From assembly GCA_046483505.1 (NCBI GenBank), contig JAWODB010000039.1, positions 1 through 18,357 on the forward strand: a stretch of DNA of 18,357 nt. Direction: 5' to 3'. The DNA is from BS750m-G62 sp046483505 (lineage in GTDB: Bacteria; Planctomycetota; Phycisphaerae; FEN-1346). Positions 1-7,491 of the stretch are shown here, piece after piece. The notes below the pieces were generated by a model that saw nothing but the letters and a program-made list of their open reading frames with translations, ran no database searches and was not told the DNA's origin. Each line of letters opens with the position of its first letter. Within the stretch, counting starts at the first letter, position 1. A program made the translations under genes and the position numbers.

Positions 1-189
1 ATGGCAGGTAGCGGGGCCTATCGGGAGATGGCGGCCGAGGCGCTGGGGGAATGGTACGATGAGTACGTGCGGGGTCTTGCACCGGGGGATGGCATCGCCG
101 TGGTGGAGGAAGCGGTGGCCCGCCTGGTTCGGTGGCGGGGTGAGTTGATCGAGGCGGACCTGGCCGGCGAGGAGGACGGGCTACCGTGA
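1..189 (+). CDS. Small acidic hypothetical protein, possibly 5' truncated
   Basis: An ATG sits exactly at the first base of the window, so the 62-residue product may be complete or may continue upstream. The protein is helical-looking and acidic at its C terminus (ADLAGEEDGLP), with no recognisable motif, signal or membrane segment. It ends in a TGA that overlaps the GTG of the small terminase (GTGA at 186-189), which implies translational coupling. Small ORFs directly upstream of terS are common in tailed phages. I do not recognise its function. Codon use (G/C at third positions) supports real coding. Confidence 0.55.
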   Translation: MAGSGAYREMAAEALGEWYDEYVRGLAPGDGIAVVEEAVARLVRWRGELIEADLAGEEDGLP

Positions 190-839
190 AAGGGCGGAAG
201 CCGACACCGACGGTGCTGAAGCGGTTGCAGGGGAATCCCGGGAAGCGGCCGCTGGCGAAGCGGGAGCCGCAGCCGCGATCGGAGCCGGAGCTGCCGCCGC
301 CGCCGGAATGGCTGGCGGCGCGGGCGGCGGTGCGGGTGGAGCGCGACATCTCGCGGTGGATCGGGGTGTGGGAGGCGCAGGGCGAGGAGGTTGAGGAGGT
401 CCTGACGGTGCCGGGCAAGAAGGGTCCCCGGCAGGCCCGGACGCGGGCGGAGGCGGAGCGGGCAGCCGCGGCCCTCGCCCAGGAGGTGGGGGCGACGGGG
501 GAGGCGGCCGAGGTGTGGTATCGCGTGGGGGCGGAGCTGCACCGGTTGGGGCTCCTGACGGTCGTGGACTACGATGCCTTCTCCGCCTTCTGCCAGGCGG
601 TGGCGGACTACCGCTGGGCCCAGCGGACGCTGGCGGCGGGGAAGATGTTCATCAAGACGCCGAAGGGGTTTGTCCAAGAACACCCGGCGGTGCACGTGCG
701 AAACCGGGCGGCGGAGCAGATCCGACAGTTCGGTTCGGAGTTCGGCCTGTCGCCGTCGGCCCGGGCCCGGATCGTGCCGGCCCGGCAGGAGGCGGACGAT
801 CCGTTCGAGGCGTTCCTGCGGGAAGGGCGAAGCGCGTAG
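186..839 (+). CDS. terS: Phage terminase small subunit, P27 family
   Basis: The small terminase recognises viral DNA and regulates the large subunit during packaging. Family evidence is the N-terminal signature GNPGKRPL at residues 16-23, following a basic MKGRKPTP start, which is typical of P27-type small subunits. The C-terminal half carries the usual pattern: a tryptophan-led helix (VWYRVGAELHRLGLL), VDYDAFSAFCQAVADY, then KGFVQEHPAVHVRN and a final GLSPSARARI. At 217 residues it is longer than many P27 proteins. The extra length is a charged Ala/Glu/Arg segment around residues 50-100. The GTG start overlaps the preceding stop. The ParB-methyltransferase gene follows within 15 bases and terL lies after it, as expected for a packaging operon. 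Confidence 0.9.
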   Translation: MKGRKPTPTVLKRLQGNPGKRPLAKREPQPRSEPELPPPPEWLAARAAVRVERDISRWIGVWEAQGEEVEEVLTVPGKKGPRQARTRAEAERAAAALAQEVGATGEAAEVWYRVGAELHRLGLLTVVDYDAFSAFCQAVADYRWAQRTLAAGKMFIKTPKGFVQEHPAVHVRNRAAEQIRQFGSEFGLSPSARARIVPARQEADDPFEAFLREGRSA

Positions 840-853
840 GCCGGGAGAAAAGA

Positions 854-2083
854 TTGGCGGCAAAGAGGAAAACGCGCAAGAAACGGAACGGACGCCGCAA
901 GCGAAAGACAAAACCGGCGCGGCCGCTGCGGCTGGAGTGGCGGCTGGCGGGCGACTTGGCCGACAACCCGCGAAACTGGCGCCGGCACCCGGAGGGACAG
1001 CAGGAAGATCTGGCGATGCTGCTACAGGAGGTCGGCTGGGCGGGTGCTCTGGTCTATAACGAGGAGTTGGGGCGGCTCGTCGATGGCCACGCCCGCAAGG
1101 CCGTGGCCAAGCGGCTAAACCCCGCCACGGAGGTGCCGGTGCTGGTGGGATCGTGGGACGAGGCGACGGAAAGAAAGATATTGGCAACACTCGACCCGCT
1201 GGGGGAGTTGACGGCGACCGACTCCGAGGCGCTGGCGGATCTCTTGGAGCAGGTCGACGTTTCCGGTTTCGGCGATCTGGGCGATCTGCTGGCCGAACGC
1301 GCTGCCGGCGGCGGGCCGGATAAGGACGGATTTGACGAACAGGAGCCGCCCGACGCCTGCACGTCCCCATCCGGGGATCTGTGGCGTCTTGGCCGTCATA
1401 GGCTTCTGTGCGGCGATTCGACGAAGTCGGAGACGATCGATCGATTGCCAAACAAACCCCCGTTGAACTCCATGCTATTTGATCCGCCGTTTGAGGCGGA
1501 TTATTCGGCGTGGGCGATACCTCCGTCCGTAAATCACGTCGCGGTGATGGGCCGAGGAACGCAGTTGTACACGTGGTTGGGAGCCGGGCCGCTTGCCGGC
1601 TGGAAAGGTTTCGAAATAGTCGCTACGGGATCGGCCCAAGGCAACGCCCTGGACAATATGCCATGCTGCGTGTACGTGACGGCGCACGTCTTGGTCCGGC
1701 CAAAGCAAAAACGCGTCTACGATCCAGACGCTTTACGCCTGTCGGGCGTGGAGCGAACTGAGGACGGGAGGGGGTTTTCGGTCATTTCTCATACTCTGCG
1801 CCATTCTCCTGAAAATCCCCATCGCAAACCATTGAAGTTTGTCTGCGCCATCATGGCATCTTTTCCGGGCAAGAGCGACGGTGCGGTCCTCGACCCTTGT
1901 GCCGGAGGCGGAACCTCGATCGTGGCCGCCGAACAGACGGGCAGGACCTGCCGGGCTATCGAGGTAGACCCTCTCCTCTGTGACGTTGCGGTGCGCCGGT
2001 GGCAGTATTTTGCGGGCACGAAGGCCAAGCTGGACGGGACCAAGAAAACCTTTGCCCAGATCGCGGCGGCAAGAAACCGATGA
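854..2083 (+). CDS. ParB-like nuclease domain fused to a beta-class DNA methyltransferase
   Basis: This is a 409-residue putative DNA adenine/cytosine-N4 methyltransferase with an N-terminal ParB/Srx-type domain. I chose the TTG at 854 because a GGGAG ribosome-binding site lies just upstream; longer in-frame extensions overlap terS in another frame. Residues 1-20 are very basic. The ParB domain covers about residues 28-150, with NPRNWRRH (38-45) and DGHARKAVAKR from residue 77. The methyltransferase domain carries motif IV DPPF at 210-213 and the AdoMet-binding motif I DPCAGGGTS at 347-355, the beta-class order. Motif IV as DPPF rather than SPPY leans towards N6-adenine. The protein is likely used for anti-restriction or packaging control. 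Its stop overlaps the terL start (ATGA). The catalytic half uses more A/T third positions than its neighbours, suggesting acquisition. Confidence 0.85.
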   Translation: MAAKRKTRKKRNGRRKRKTKPARPLRLEWRLAGDLADNPRNWRRHPEGQQEDLAMLLQEVGWAGALVYNEELGRLVDGHARKAVAKRLNPATEVPVLVGSWDEATERKILATLDPLGELTATDSEALADLLEQVDVSGFGDLGDLLAERAAGGGPDKDGFDEQEPPDACTSPSGDLWRLGRHRLLCGDSTKSETIDRLPNKPPLNSMLFDPPFEADYSAWAIPPSVNHVAVMGRGTQLYTWLGAGPLAGWKGFEIVATGSAQGNALDNMPCCVYVTAHVLVRPKQKRVYDPDALRLSGVERTEDGRGFSVISHTLRHSPENPHRKPLKFVCAIMASFPGKSDGAVLDPCAGGGTSIVAAEQTGRTCRAIEVDPLLCDVAVRRWQYFAGTKAKLDGTKKTFAQIAAARNR

Positions 2084-3768
2084 CCCCCGCCACGAAAACG
2101 CGGAAGCGGCAAAAGGCGAAGGGCAAGCGGCGACGGCGGAAGAGCCGGCGGCCGTCGTGGCGGCGGGAGTGGGTCCGCAGCGAGCGGGACGAGCGGGCCG
2201 TGGCGGCCGGCTACACGTTCGACCTCAAGGCCGCCGAGCACGTGCGCCAGTTTTTCGTCCAGTTTCTCCGCCACTCCAAGGGCCAGTGGGCGGGGCAGCC
2301 GTTCGAACTGCTGGACTGGCAGTGGCGGGAGGTCGTCGGCCCGCTGTTCGGCTGGCGGCGGCCGGACGGCCTCCGGCGCTACCGGCAGGCCTACGTGGAA
2401 GTGCCCAAGAAGAACGGCAAGTCCACCCTGTGTGCCGGCATCGCCCTGTATCTGCTCGCGGCGGACGGGGAACCGGGGGCGGAGGTCTATTCGGCGGCGG
2501 CCGACCGGGACCAGGCGGGTCTGATCTACGACGAGGCGGCGAACATGACCGAGGCGAGCCCGCACCTCGGGGGTCGGGCCATCGTCCGGCGGTCGACCAA
2601 GACCATCGCCTGGCCGCTCACCCAGTCGTTCTACAAGGCCCTCTCGGCCGACACGCCGACCAAGGAGGGCCTGAACATCCATGGGCTGCTCTTCGACGAG
2701 CTCCACGCCCAGCGGACGCGGCGCCTTTGGGATACCCTCCGCTACGGCATCGCCGCCCGCCGGCAGCCGATGATCGTGGCGATCACGACGGCGGGGTGGG
2801 ACCGGGAGACGATCTGCTGGGAACAGCACGAGTACGCCGAGCAGGTGGCCGAGGGCGTGATCGAGGACCCGTCCTTTCTGCCGGTCCTCTACGGGGCGGA
2901 TCCGGAGGAGGACGACTGGACCCGGGCCGAGACCTGGCGGCGGGTGAATCCGAGTCTGGGGGTCACCATCACGGAGGCGTCGATGGCGGCCGACTGCGCC
3001 GAGGCCCGGGCCTCGCCGCGGAAGGAGAACGCCTTCAAACGGCGGCGCTTGAACATCTGGACCGAACAGGCGGAACGGTGGCTGCGGCTGGAGGACTGGG
3101 ACGCGGGGGCGGTCGAGCGCCTGCCGGACCTTGCGGGGCGGCCGTGTTTTGCCGGTCTCGACCTCTCTTCGACGACGGACCTGACGGCCTTCGTCCTGCT
3201 CTTCCCGCCGAAGGCGGAGGGCGAGCCGTGGTGGCTCGTGCCGGAGTTCTGGGTGCCGGGCGAGCGGGCACCGGAGCGGGAGGATCGGGACAAGGTGCCG
3301 TATCGGACGTGGGGACAGCAGGGATACATCCACCTCACGCCGGGCCCCGTGGTGGACTACGGCCGCGTGCGGGCGCGGATCGGCGAGCTCGGCGAGACCT
3401 ACCGGATCGTCGAGATCGCCATCGACCGCTGGAACGCGACGCAGTTGATGGGGGATTTGGAGGCGGACGGCTTCACGATGGTCCCGTTCGGCCAGGGGTA
3501 CGCCTCAATGAGCGCGCCGTCGAAAGAGCTGGAGACGCTGGTGGTGGCCCGGCGGATCGGCCACGACGGCCATCCCGTGATGCGGTGGTGTGTGCGGAAC
3601 GCCGCGACCGAGGAGGACGCGGCGGAGAATCTGAAACCGTCCAAGAAGCGCTCGAGCGAGCGAATCGACGGGATAGTGGCGGCGGTGATGGCCCTGGGGC
3701 GGGCGATGGTGACCGACGAGGGGCGGCTGGAGAGCGTGTACGAGAGGCGGGGTGTGCTGCGGGTTTAG
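2080..3768 (+). CDS. terL: Phage terminase large subunit (Terminase_1 family)
   Basis: This is the ATP-driven DNA-packaging motor and headful/cos nuclease of the phage, 562 residues long. The ATG at 2080 overlaps the previous stop; longer readings run into the methyltransferase gene. The first 30 residues are strongly basic. The ATPase domain shows Walker A VPKKNGKST (108-116) and Walker B GLLFDE with D206/E207. The RNase H-like nuclease domain has three well-spaced acidic positions: D361 in GLDLSSTTD, D449 in EIAIDRW and D530 in ERIDGIVAAVMALGRA. Length and motif spacing match HK97-type Terminase_1 proteins. It sits in the packaging operon upstream of portal. The protein looks intact. Confidence 0.96.
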   Translation: MTPATKTRKRQKAKGKRRRRKSRRPSWRREWVRSERDERAVAAGYTFDLKAAEHVRQFFVQFLRHSKGQWAGQPFELLDWQWREVVGPLFGWRRPDGLRRYRQAYVEVPKKNGKSTLCAGIALYLLAADGEPGAEVYSAAADRDQAGLIYDEAANMTEASPHLGGRAIVRRSTKTIAWPLTQSFYKALSADTPTKEGLNIHGLLFDELHAQRTRRLWDTLRYGIAARRQPMIVAITTAGWDRETICWEQHEYAEQVAEGVIEDPSFLPVLYGADPEEDDWTRAETWRRVNPSLGVTITEASMAADCAEARASPRKENAFKRRRLNIWTEQAERWLRLEDWDAGAVERLPDLAGRPCFAGLDLSSTTDLTAFVLLFPPKAEGEPWWLVPEFWVPGERAPEREDRDKVPYRTWGQQGYIHLTPGPVVDYGRVRARIGELGETYRIVEIAIDRWNATQLMGDLEADGFTMVPFGQGYASMSAPSKELETLVVARRIGHDGHPVMRWCVRNAATEEDAAENLKPSKKRSSERIDGIVAAVMALGRAMVTDEGRLESVYERRGVLRV

Positions 3769-3780
3769 GCGGAGGCTACT

Positions 3781-4188
3781 ATGCCGCGATGCACGAAGAA
3801 GGACGGGCCGGACGGGACGGGTTGCGTGAAGGAGGCCCGGCACAAGGGGCGATGCACGGTCCGGCCGGAGGCGGCCAAAGCCTGGCGGCGGGGCGAGGTG
3901 CCCGCGCGGAAAGGACGCCGGCGGACGGGATCGCCGCGCGGCCGATCGATGGTGGGTCTGGTTCGAAAGATCGACGCCGAGATCCGCAAGCTCCAGGCGG
4001 ACGTGGCGGCGCTGTTGGCGGCGAAGGACCGGTTCGAGCGGGGCGCGAAGGCTCGGCAGTCGGCCATCCTCAAGAGTCTGGTGGACAGCCGCAAACAGGT
4101 GGCGGCGATGAAGGACGCCCTGGAGGGTCAGGCCGTCCGCTGGGACGCCGATTTTCCCGACGCCGGCGGGGAGGAGGGCGAGGCATGA
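3781..4188 (+). CDS. Hypothetical protein with putative zinc finger and coiled coil
   Basis: A 135-residue basic protein of unknown function. A GGAGG ribosome-binding site precedes the ATG. The first 26 residues hold C4, C15, H21 and C25, a C-x10-C-x5-H-x3-C arrangement that could bind zinc. A basic linker follows (RKGRRRTGSPRGRS). Residues about 57-115 have a heptad-like pattern of Leu/Ile/Ala (VRKIDAEIRKLQADVAALL) consistent with a coiled coil. The C terminus is acidic. It lies between terL and portal and its stop overlaps the next start (ATGA). A DNA-binding role in packaging or head assembly is possible but is only inference from position and composition. Confidence 0.75.
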   Translation: MPRCTKKDGPDGTGCVKEARHKGRCTVRPEAAKAWRRGEVPARKGRRRTGSPRGRSMVGLVRKIDAEIRKLQADVAALLAAKDRFERGAKARQSAILKSLVDSRKQVAAMKDALEGQAVRWDADFPDAGGEEGEA

Positions 4189-4346
4189 TCCGGCTGATTG
4201 TGCCGCTGGCGGGCCTCGCGCTGGTGGGGGCGGGCCTCGCGTGGCTGTGGCATCCGGGGGCGGGCCTGGCGGCGGCGGGTCTGGGTCTCTGGCTGGATGC
4301 GGCCATGACCGAAATCCTGGATCTCTGGAGGCGGGAGGGGAGATGA
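4185..4346 (+). CDS. Small two-helix membrane protein
   Basis: A 53-residue protein whose ATG overlaps the previous stop and whose own TGA overlaps the portal ATG. Two hydrophobic Gly/Ala/Leu-rich stretches, at about residues 3-21 and 25-40, are separated by WHPGAG, so a membrane hairpin is likely. The tail DLWRREGR is charged. Tight coupling on both sides and high-GC third positions support real coding. The function is unknown. Small membrane proteins between terL and portal occur in phages, and a holin-like or membrane-anchoring role cannot be excluded. It is distinct from the better holin candidate at 15501. Confidence 0.65.
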   Translation: MIRLIVPLAGLALVGAGLAWLWHPGAGLAAAGLGLWLDAAMTEILDLWRREGR

Positions 4347-6082
4347 TGATCGTCCGGGCGCTGGAGGGGCGGGCGCATCCGCGCTCGCCGGAGTATTGGG
4401 TGGAGAAACTCTTCGGCCGGGGCCTGAAGACGGCCACGGGCCGGGAGGTGACCCACAAGGACGCTCTCTCGTACACGCCTTACTGGGCGGCGGTGAACAT
4501 TATCGCCGGCGGCGTGGGCATGCTGCCGCTGCACGTCTACGTCCGCGAGCGGGACGGAGGCCGGCGGCGGGCGAGCGAGTCGCCGCTGCAGCGGCTGGTC
4601 CACGACCGGCCCAACCCCTACATGACCGCCCAGGTCTTCCGGGAGACGATCCAGGCCCACGTCCTGACCTGGGGGAACGGGTACGCCGAGATCGAGCGGG
4701 GCGGGGCGGGACAGCCCCGGGCCCTGTGGCCGTTGCTGCCGGACCGGACCGGGCCGCACGTCTCCCGCGACGGGCGGCGGCTGTGGTACACGACACGGGG
4801 GCCGGACGGGACGGACGTGACGCTGGCGGCCGAGAACGTCCTGCACGTGCCGGGGTTCGGGTGGGACGGCGTGAAGGGCTACCCGGCCCTCACCTACCAC
4901 GCGGAGGCTTTGGCGATGGGGTTGGAGGCCCGGCGGTACGGCGCCCACTTCTTTCGCCAGGGGGCGGCGCCCGGCGGGGCGTATAAGCACCCCGGCCAGA
5001 TCTCGGACACGGCCTACGGGCGGCTGCGGGAGAGTCTCTCGGAAGGCGAGCACAGCATCGAGGGTGTGGAGGCGGCCCACCGGGCGCTCATCCTGGAGGA
5101 GGGGATGGAGTGGGATCAGATCGGCGTCCCGGCGAAGGAGGCCCAGCTGATCGAGGCCCGGAAGTTCAGTCCGTCGGACGTGGCGCGGATCTTCCAGATT
5201 CCGCCGCACATGCTGGCGGACCTGGAGAAGGCGACGTTCTCGAACATCGAGCACCAGGGGATCGAGTTCGTCCGCCAGACGCTGCTGCGGTGGCTGCGGC
5301 GGTGGGAGAATGAGGGGACCGAGAAACTCTTCGGCCGCCAGGGGCGGCGGACGCATTACCTGGAGTTCCTGGTCGAGGGGTTTCTGCGGGGCGATACCGA
5401 GTCGCGGTACAAGGCGTACCGGATCGGCCGGCAGTGGGGTTGGCTGTCGATCAACGACGTGCGGGCGCTGGAGAACCTCAACCCCGTCGAAGGTGGCGAT
5501 GACTACATGCAGCCGCTGAACATGGTGCCTGTGGGGGCCGGCGGTGGCGGTCAGGGCGGAGACGGCGGCGGCGCGGGGGAGGGCGGCGTGCCGCGGGCGG
5601 CGACGGTGGCCCGGGTGGCCGGGGCGGCAGCCGAACCGCTGGCCGCCACGCTCGACCGGCTGCTGCGCAAGGAGTTGAACGACGCCCGCCGGGCCCGCCA
5701 GGGCCGCGACGGCGAGGCGTGGGAGGCCTGGGTGGACCGGCGATGCCGGCAGATCGCCTCCACGGTCCGCGAGGCCCTGGCCCCGGAGGTGCGGGCGGCG
5801 GCCGAGGGGGTGTGGGCGGTCCTGTCGGACTCGCCGATGCCGGCGGAGGCAACGGCGGCCGCCGAGGAGATCCTGGGCCGGGCGGCGGCCGAGCACTGCG
5901 AGGCGAGCCGGGCGCGGCTGCTGGCGGCGGCCGATCGCGGGCCGGACCGGATCCGGTGGGTGCCCGGCCGGGGACGGGCGGAGGCCCTGGAGATCGCCCG
6001 GCGGGTGAGCGAGAGTCTGGCGCAGGTGGCGGATCGAGGAGACAGGTCTTGCGCAAAGGAGACAAGCCATGCCGTGGTCTGA
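4343..6082 (+). CDS. HK97-type phage portal protein with long C-terminal extension
   Basis: The portal forms the dodecameric DNA channel at one capsid vertex. The first ~395 residues match the HK97 portal family: SYTPYWAAVNIIAGGVGMLPLHVY near the N terminus, a PNPYMTAQVFRETIQAH block, WGNGYAEIERG, and the conserved FSPSDVARIFQIPPHMLADL from residue 275 followed by TFSNIEHQ. Either ATG in the ATGATG at 4343 could start it; the first overlaps the upstream TGA. At 579 residues it exceeds the family's usual ~400-430. A Gly-rich linker (from about 397) leads to a ~165-residue Ala/Arg/Glu-rich helical domain that I do not recognise. The C-terminal 14 bases overlap the protease gene. Confidence 0.93.
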   Translation: MMIVRALEGRAHPRSPEYWVEKLFGRGLKTATGREVTHKDALSYTPYWAAVNIIAGGVGMLPLHVYVRERDGGRRRASESPLQRLVHDRPNPYMTAQVFRETIQAHVLTWGNGYAEIERGGAGQPRALWPLLPDRTGPHVSRDGRRLWYTTRGPDGTDVTLAAENVLHVPGFGWDGVKGYPALTYHAEALAMGLEARRYGAHFFRQGAAPGGAYKHPGQISDTAYGRLRESLSEGEHSIEGVEAAHRALILEEGMEWDQIGVPAKEAQLIEARKFSPSDVARIFQIPPHMLADLEKATFSNIEHQGIEFVRQTLLRWLRRWENEGTEKLFGRQGRRTHYLEFLVEGFLRGDTESRYKAYRIGRQWGWLSINDVRALENLNPVEGGDDYMQPLNMVPVGAGGGGQGGDGGGAGEGGVPRAATVARVAGAAAEPLAATLDRLLRKELNDARRARQGRDGEAWEAWVDRRCRQIASTVREALAPEVRAAAEGVWAVLSDSPMPAEATAAAEEILGRAAAEHCEASRARLLAAADRGPDRIRWVPGRGRAEALEIARRVSESLAQVADRGDRSCAKETSHAVV

Positions 6083-7130
6083 TGCGCACGGAGCGATTTT
6101 GAAGGAAGCAAAGGCGTTCGCAGCCGAGCCGGTTTGGACGGACGGCGGGGGTGGCCGGTGGCGGCGGAAACCGGACGGGACGATCTACGAGTCCAAGAAG
6201 ATTCCCCAGTCCGTCCACGTGGTGTGGGGGAAGGCGAAGGGCAAGGCGGCGGCGGGCGATCCGCCCGTGCCGCACGCCCTGCTGTTCCCCGCCGAGGACT
6301 GGACCCAGAAAGAAGCGAAGGACTGGCTGGCGGAGCGGGAGATCGATTATCTCCGGCTCGACGAGGCCACCGGCGAGGAAGGAGGGAGACCGATGGACGG
6401 TGAACAGCGCGAGACGGGCGATCTGGAACGGCGGGTGCGGGCGGGAGCCGAGATCCGCGTGGAGCGGCGCGATGATGGCGGCCCCGTCATCGCCGGCTAC
6501 GCGGCGGTGTTTGAGCCGGCGGAGGCGGACCTGGGCCTCTTCATCGAGAGGATCCGCAAGGGGGCCTTCGCGCGGGCCCTGGAGGAGCGGCAGGATGCGC
6601 GGGCCCTGTTCAACCACGATCCGAACCAGGTGCTGGGGCGGGCCTCGAGCGGGACACTCACGCTCCGCGAAGACGAGAAGGGCCTGGCGTTCGAGATCGA
6701 ACCGCCCGACACCCAGATCGGCCGCGACACGGTGGCGGTCATCGAGCGTGGCGACGTGGACGGGTGCAGTTTCTCCTTCCGCACGCGGCGGGACGAGTGG
6801 ACCGAGCCGGAGGACGGGCCGATCGAGCGGGTGGTGCTGGACGTCGATCTGATCGACGTGGGACCGGTGACCTTTCCCGCCTACCCGGACACGGAGGTGG
6901 CGGTGCGGAGTCTGGAGGCCCACCGGGCGGCCGAAGCGGCGCGGGCGGCCGGGCCGCCGCCGGCGCCGGAGGGGCACGGGAACCCGGATCTGCTCAGGCG
7001 GCGGCTGGAACTGGCGGAGGCGGATGACTTTACCCTCGTGGACGCCCTGTATGCGTGGCGGGCGTCCACGGGTACACCCCGGAAGAAAAGACGCAACACG
7101 GGCAAACGTCGACAACGTCAGGGCACGTGA
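6069..7130 (+). CDS. HK97-type prohead protease (peptidase family U35-like) with N-terminal extension
   Basis: This is the head-maturation serine protease expected to cleave the capsid prodomain. The ATG at 6069 follows AAAGGAG inside the end of the portal gene. The protease domain spans about residues 115-290: VIAGYAAVFEPAE, FIERIRKGAFARAL, the catalytic-type His in FNHDPNQVLGR (H183), the Ser in CSFSF (S234) and VGPVTFPAYPDTEV. Residues 1-105 form an extra domain ending in ALLFPAEDWTQKEAKDWLAE, a pattern I associate with N-terminal parts of other phage head proteases. An internal ATG near 6393 would give a protease without it. The C terminus is a strongly basic tail. Total length is 353 residues, versus ~200-250 for a minimal HK97 gp4-type protease. 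Confidence 0.9.
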   Translation: MPWSDAHGAILKEAKAFAAEPVWTDGGGGRWRRKPDGTIYESKKIPQSVHVVWGKAKGKAAAGDPPVPHALLFPAEDWTQKEAKDWLAEREIDYLRLDEATGEEGGRPMDGEQRETGDLERRVRAGAEIRVERRDDGGPVIAGYAAVFEPAEADLGLFIERIRKGAFARALEERQDARALFNHDPNQVLGRASSGTLTLREDEKGLAFEIEPPDTQIGRDTVAVIERGDVDGCSFSFRTRRDEWTEPEDGPIERVVLDVDLIDVGPVTFPAYPDTEVAVRSLEAHRAAEAARAAGPPPAPEGHGNPDLLRRRLELAEADDFTLVDALYAWRASTGTPRKKRRNTGKRRQRQGT

Positions 7131-7273
7131 GAGGGGTGTTCGACAGGCGATTAGGTACTACCGGAGACGAACGTCGACGGAGACGCCATACGAAAAAGCA
7201 GCTGCCAACCCCTGTGTTTGTTTCGCAAAAGCCTGGGAAAACCGGCGTTTTTGAGCAATAAGGCGGGATTATG

Positions 7274-7327
7274 GGCGAGGCTGGCCAAACCGCTCCTGGC
7301 AACCAGAAACAAACTGCCGGCCTCGCC
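7274..7327 (+). promoter_or_regulatory. Structured leader hairpin upstream of the first tandem methyltransferase
   Basis: GGCGAGGCTGGC at 7274-7285 pairs with GCCGGCCTCGCC at 7316-7327 over 12 base pairs, including one G-U. The 30-base A-rich interior contains a second small hairpin, CTGG-CAA-CCAG (7296-7306). The structure ends about 16 bases before the AAAGGAGG ribosome-binding site of the gene at 7358. The pairing is seen directly. A regulatory role in translation of the methyltransferase, or use as a recombination site, is inference. I do not recognise it as a named RNA family. Confidence 0.45.
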
Positions 7328-7357
7328 TCTCGCTGTGTCCCAAAGGAGGGCCGACGC

Positions 7358-7491
7358 ATGAGTGACCCTTGGCGGAAGCGCGTGGAACTCTGCGGCGGTC
7401 GGGCGGTGTGCTATCTGGGCGACTGCCTCCAGATTCTGCCGGCGCTGGAGCCGGGCAGCGTGGACGCGGTCGTCACGGACCCGCCCTATGG
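7358..7491 (+). repeat. Direct repeat A, copy 1 (methyltransferase N-terminal module)
   Basis: These 134 bases match 8242-8375 with about ten mismatches counted by eye and no gaps. They encode the shared N-terminal segment ending at DPPYG in both methyltransferases. The repeat flanks a divergent central region, as left by tandem duplication followed by recombination in the middle. Confidence 0.85.

Noticed and set aside
18..1451. Long open frame on the minus strand (477 codons), with similar ones at 1789-3333, 4070-6070, 5478-7115 and 13319-15199
   Set aside because: These are Arg/Pro/Gly-rich, lack domains and ribosome-binding sites, and lie opposite well-identified genes. Long antisense frames are expected in sequence with strong third-position G/C bias.
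7231..7252. Weak terminator-like hairpin after the protease gene (GCCTGG, GAAAA loop, CCGGC, then T5)
   Set aside because: The stem is only five pairs with a bulge. It is much weaker than the hairpin at 10117, so I do not call it a terminator.
7055..7261. Frame of 68 codons overlapping the end of the protease gene (MAGVHGYTPEEKTQHG start)
   Set aside because: No ribosome-binding site, mixed codon use and no match to any known pattern. The overlap with the protease tail is better explained as a shadow plus intergenic sequence.
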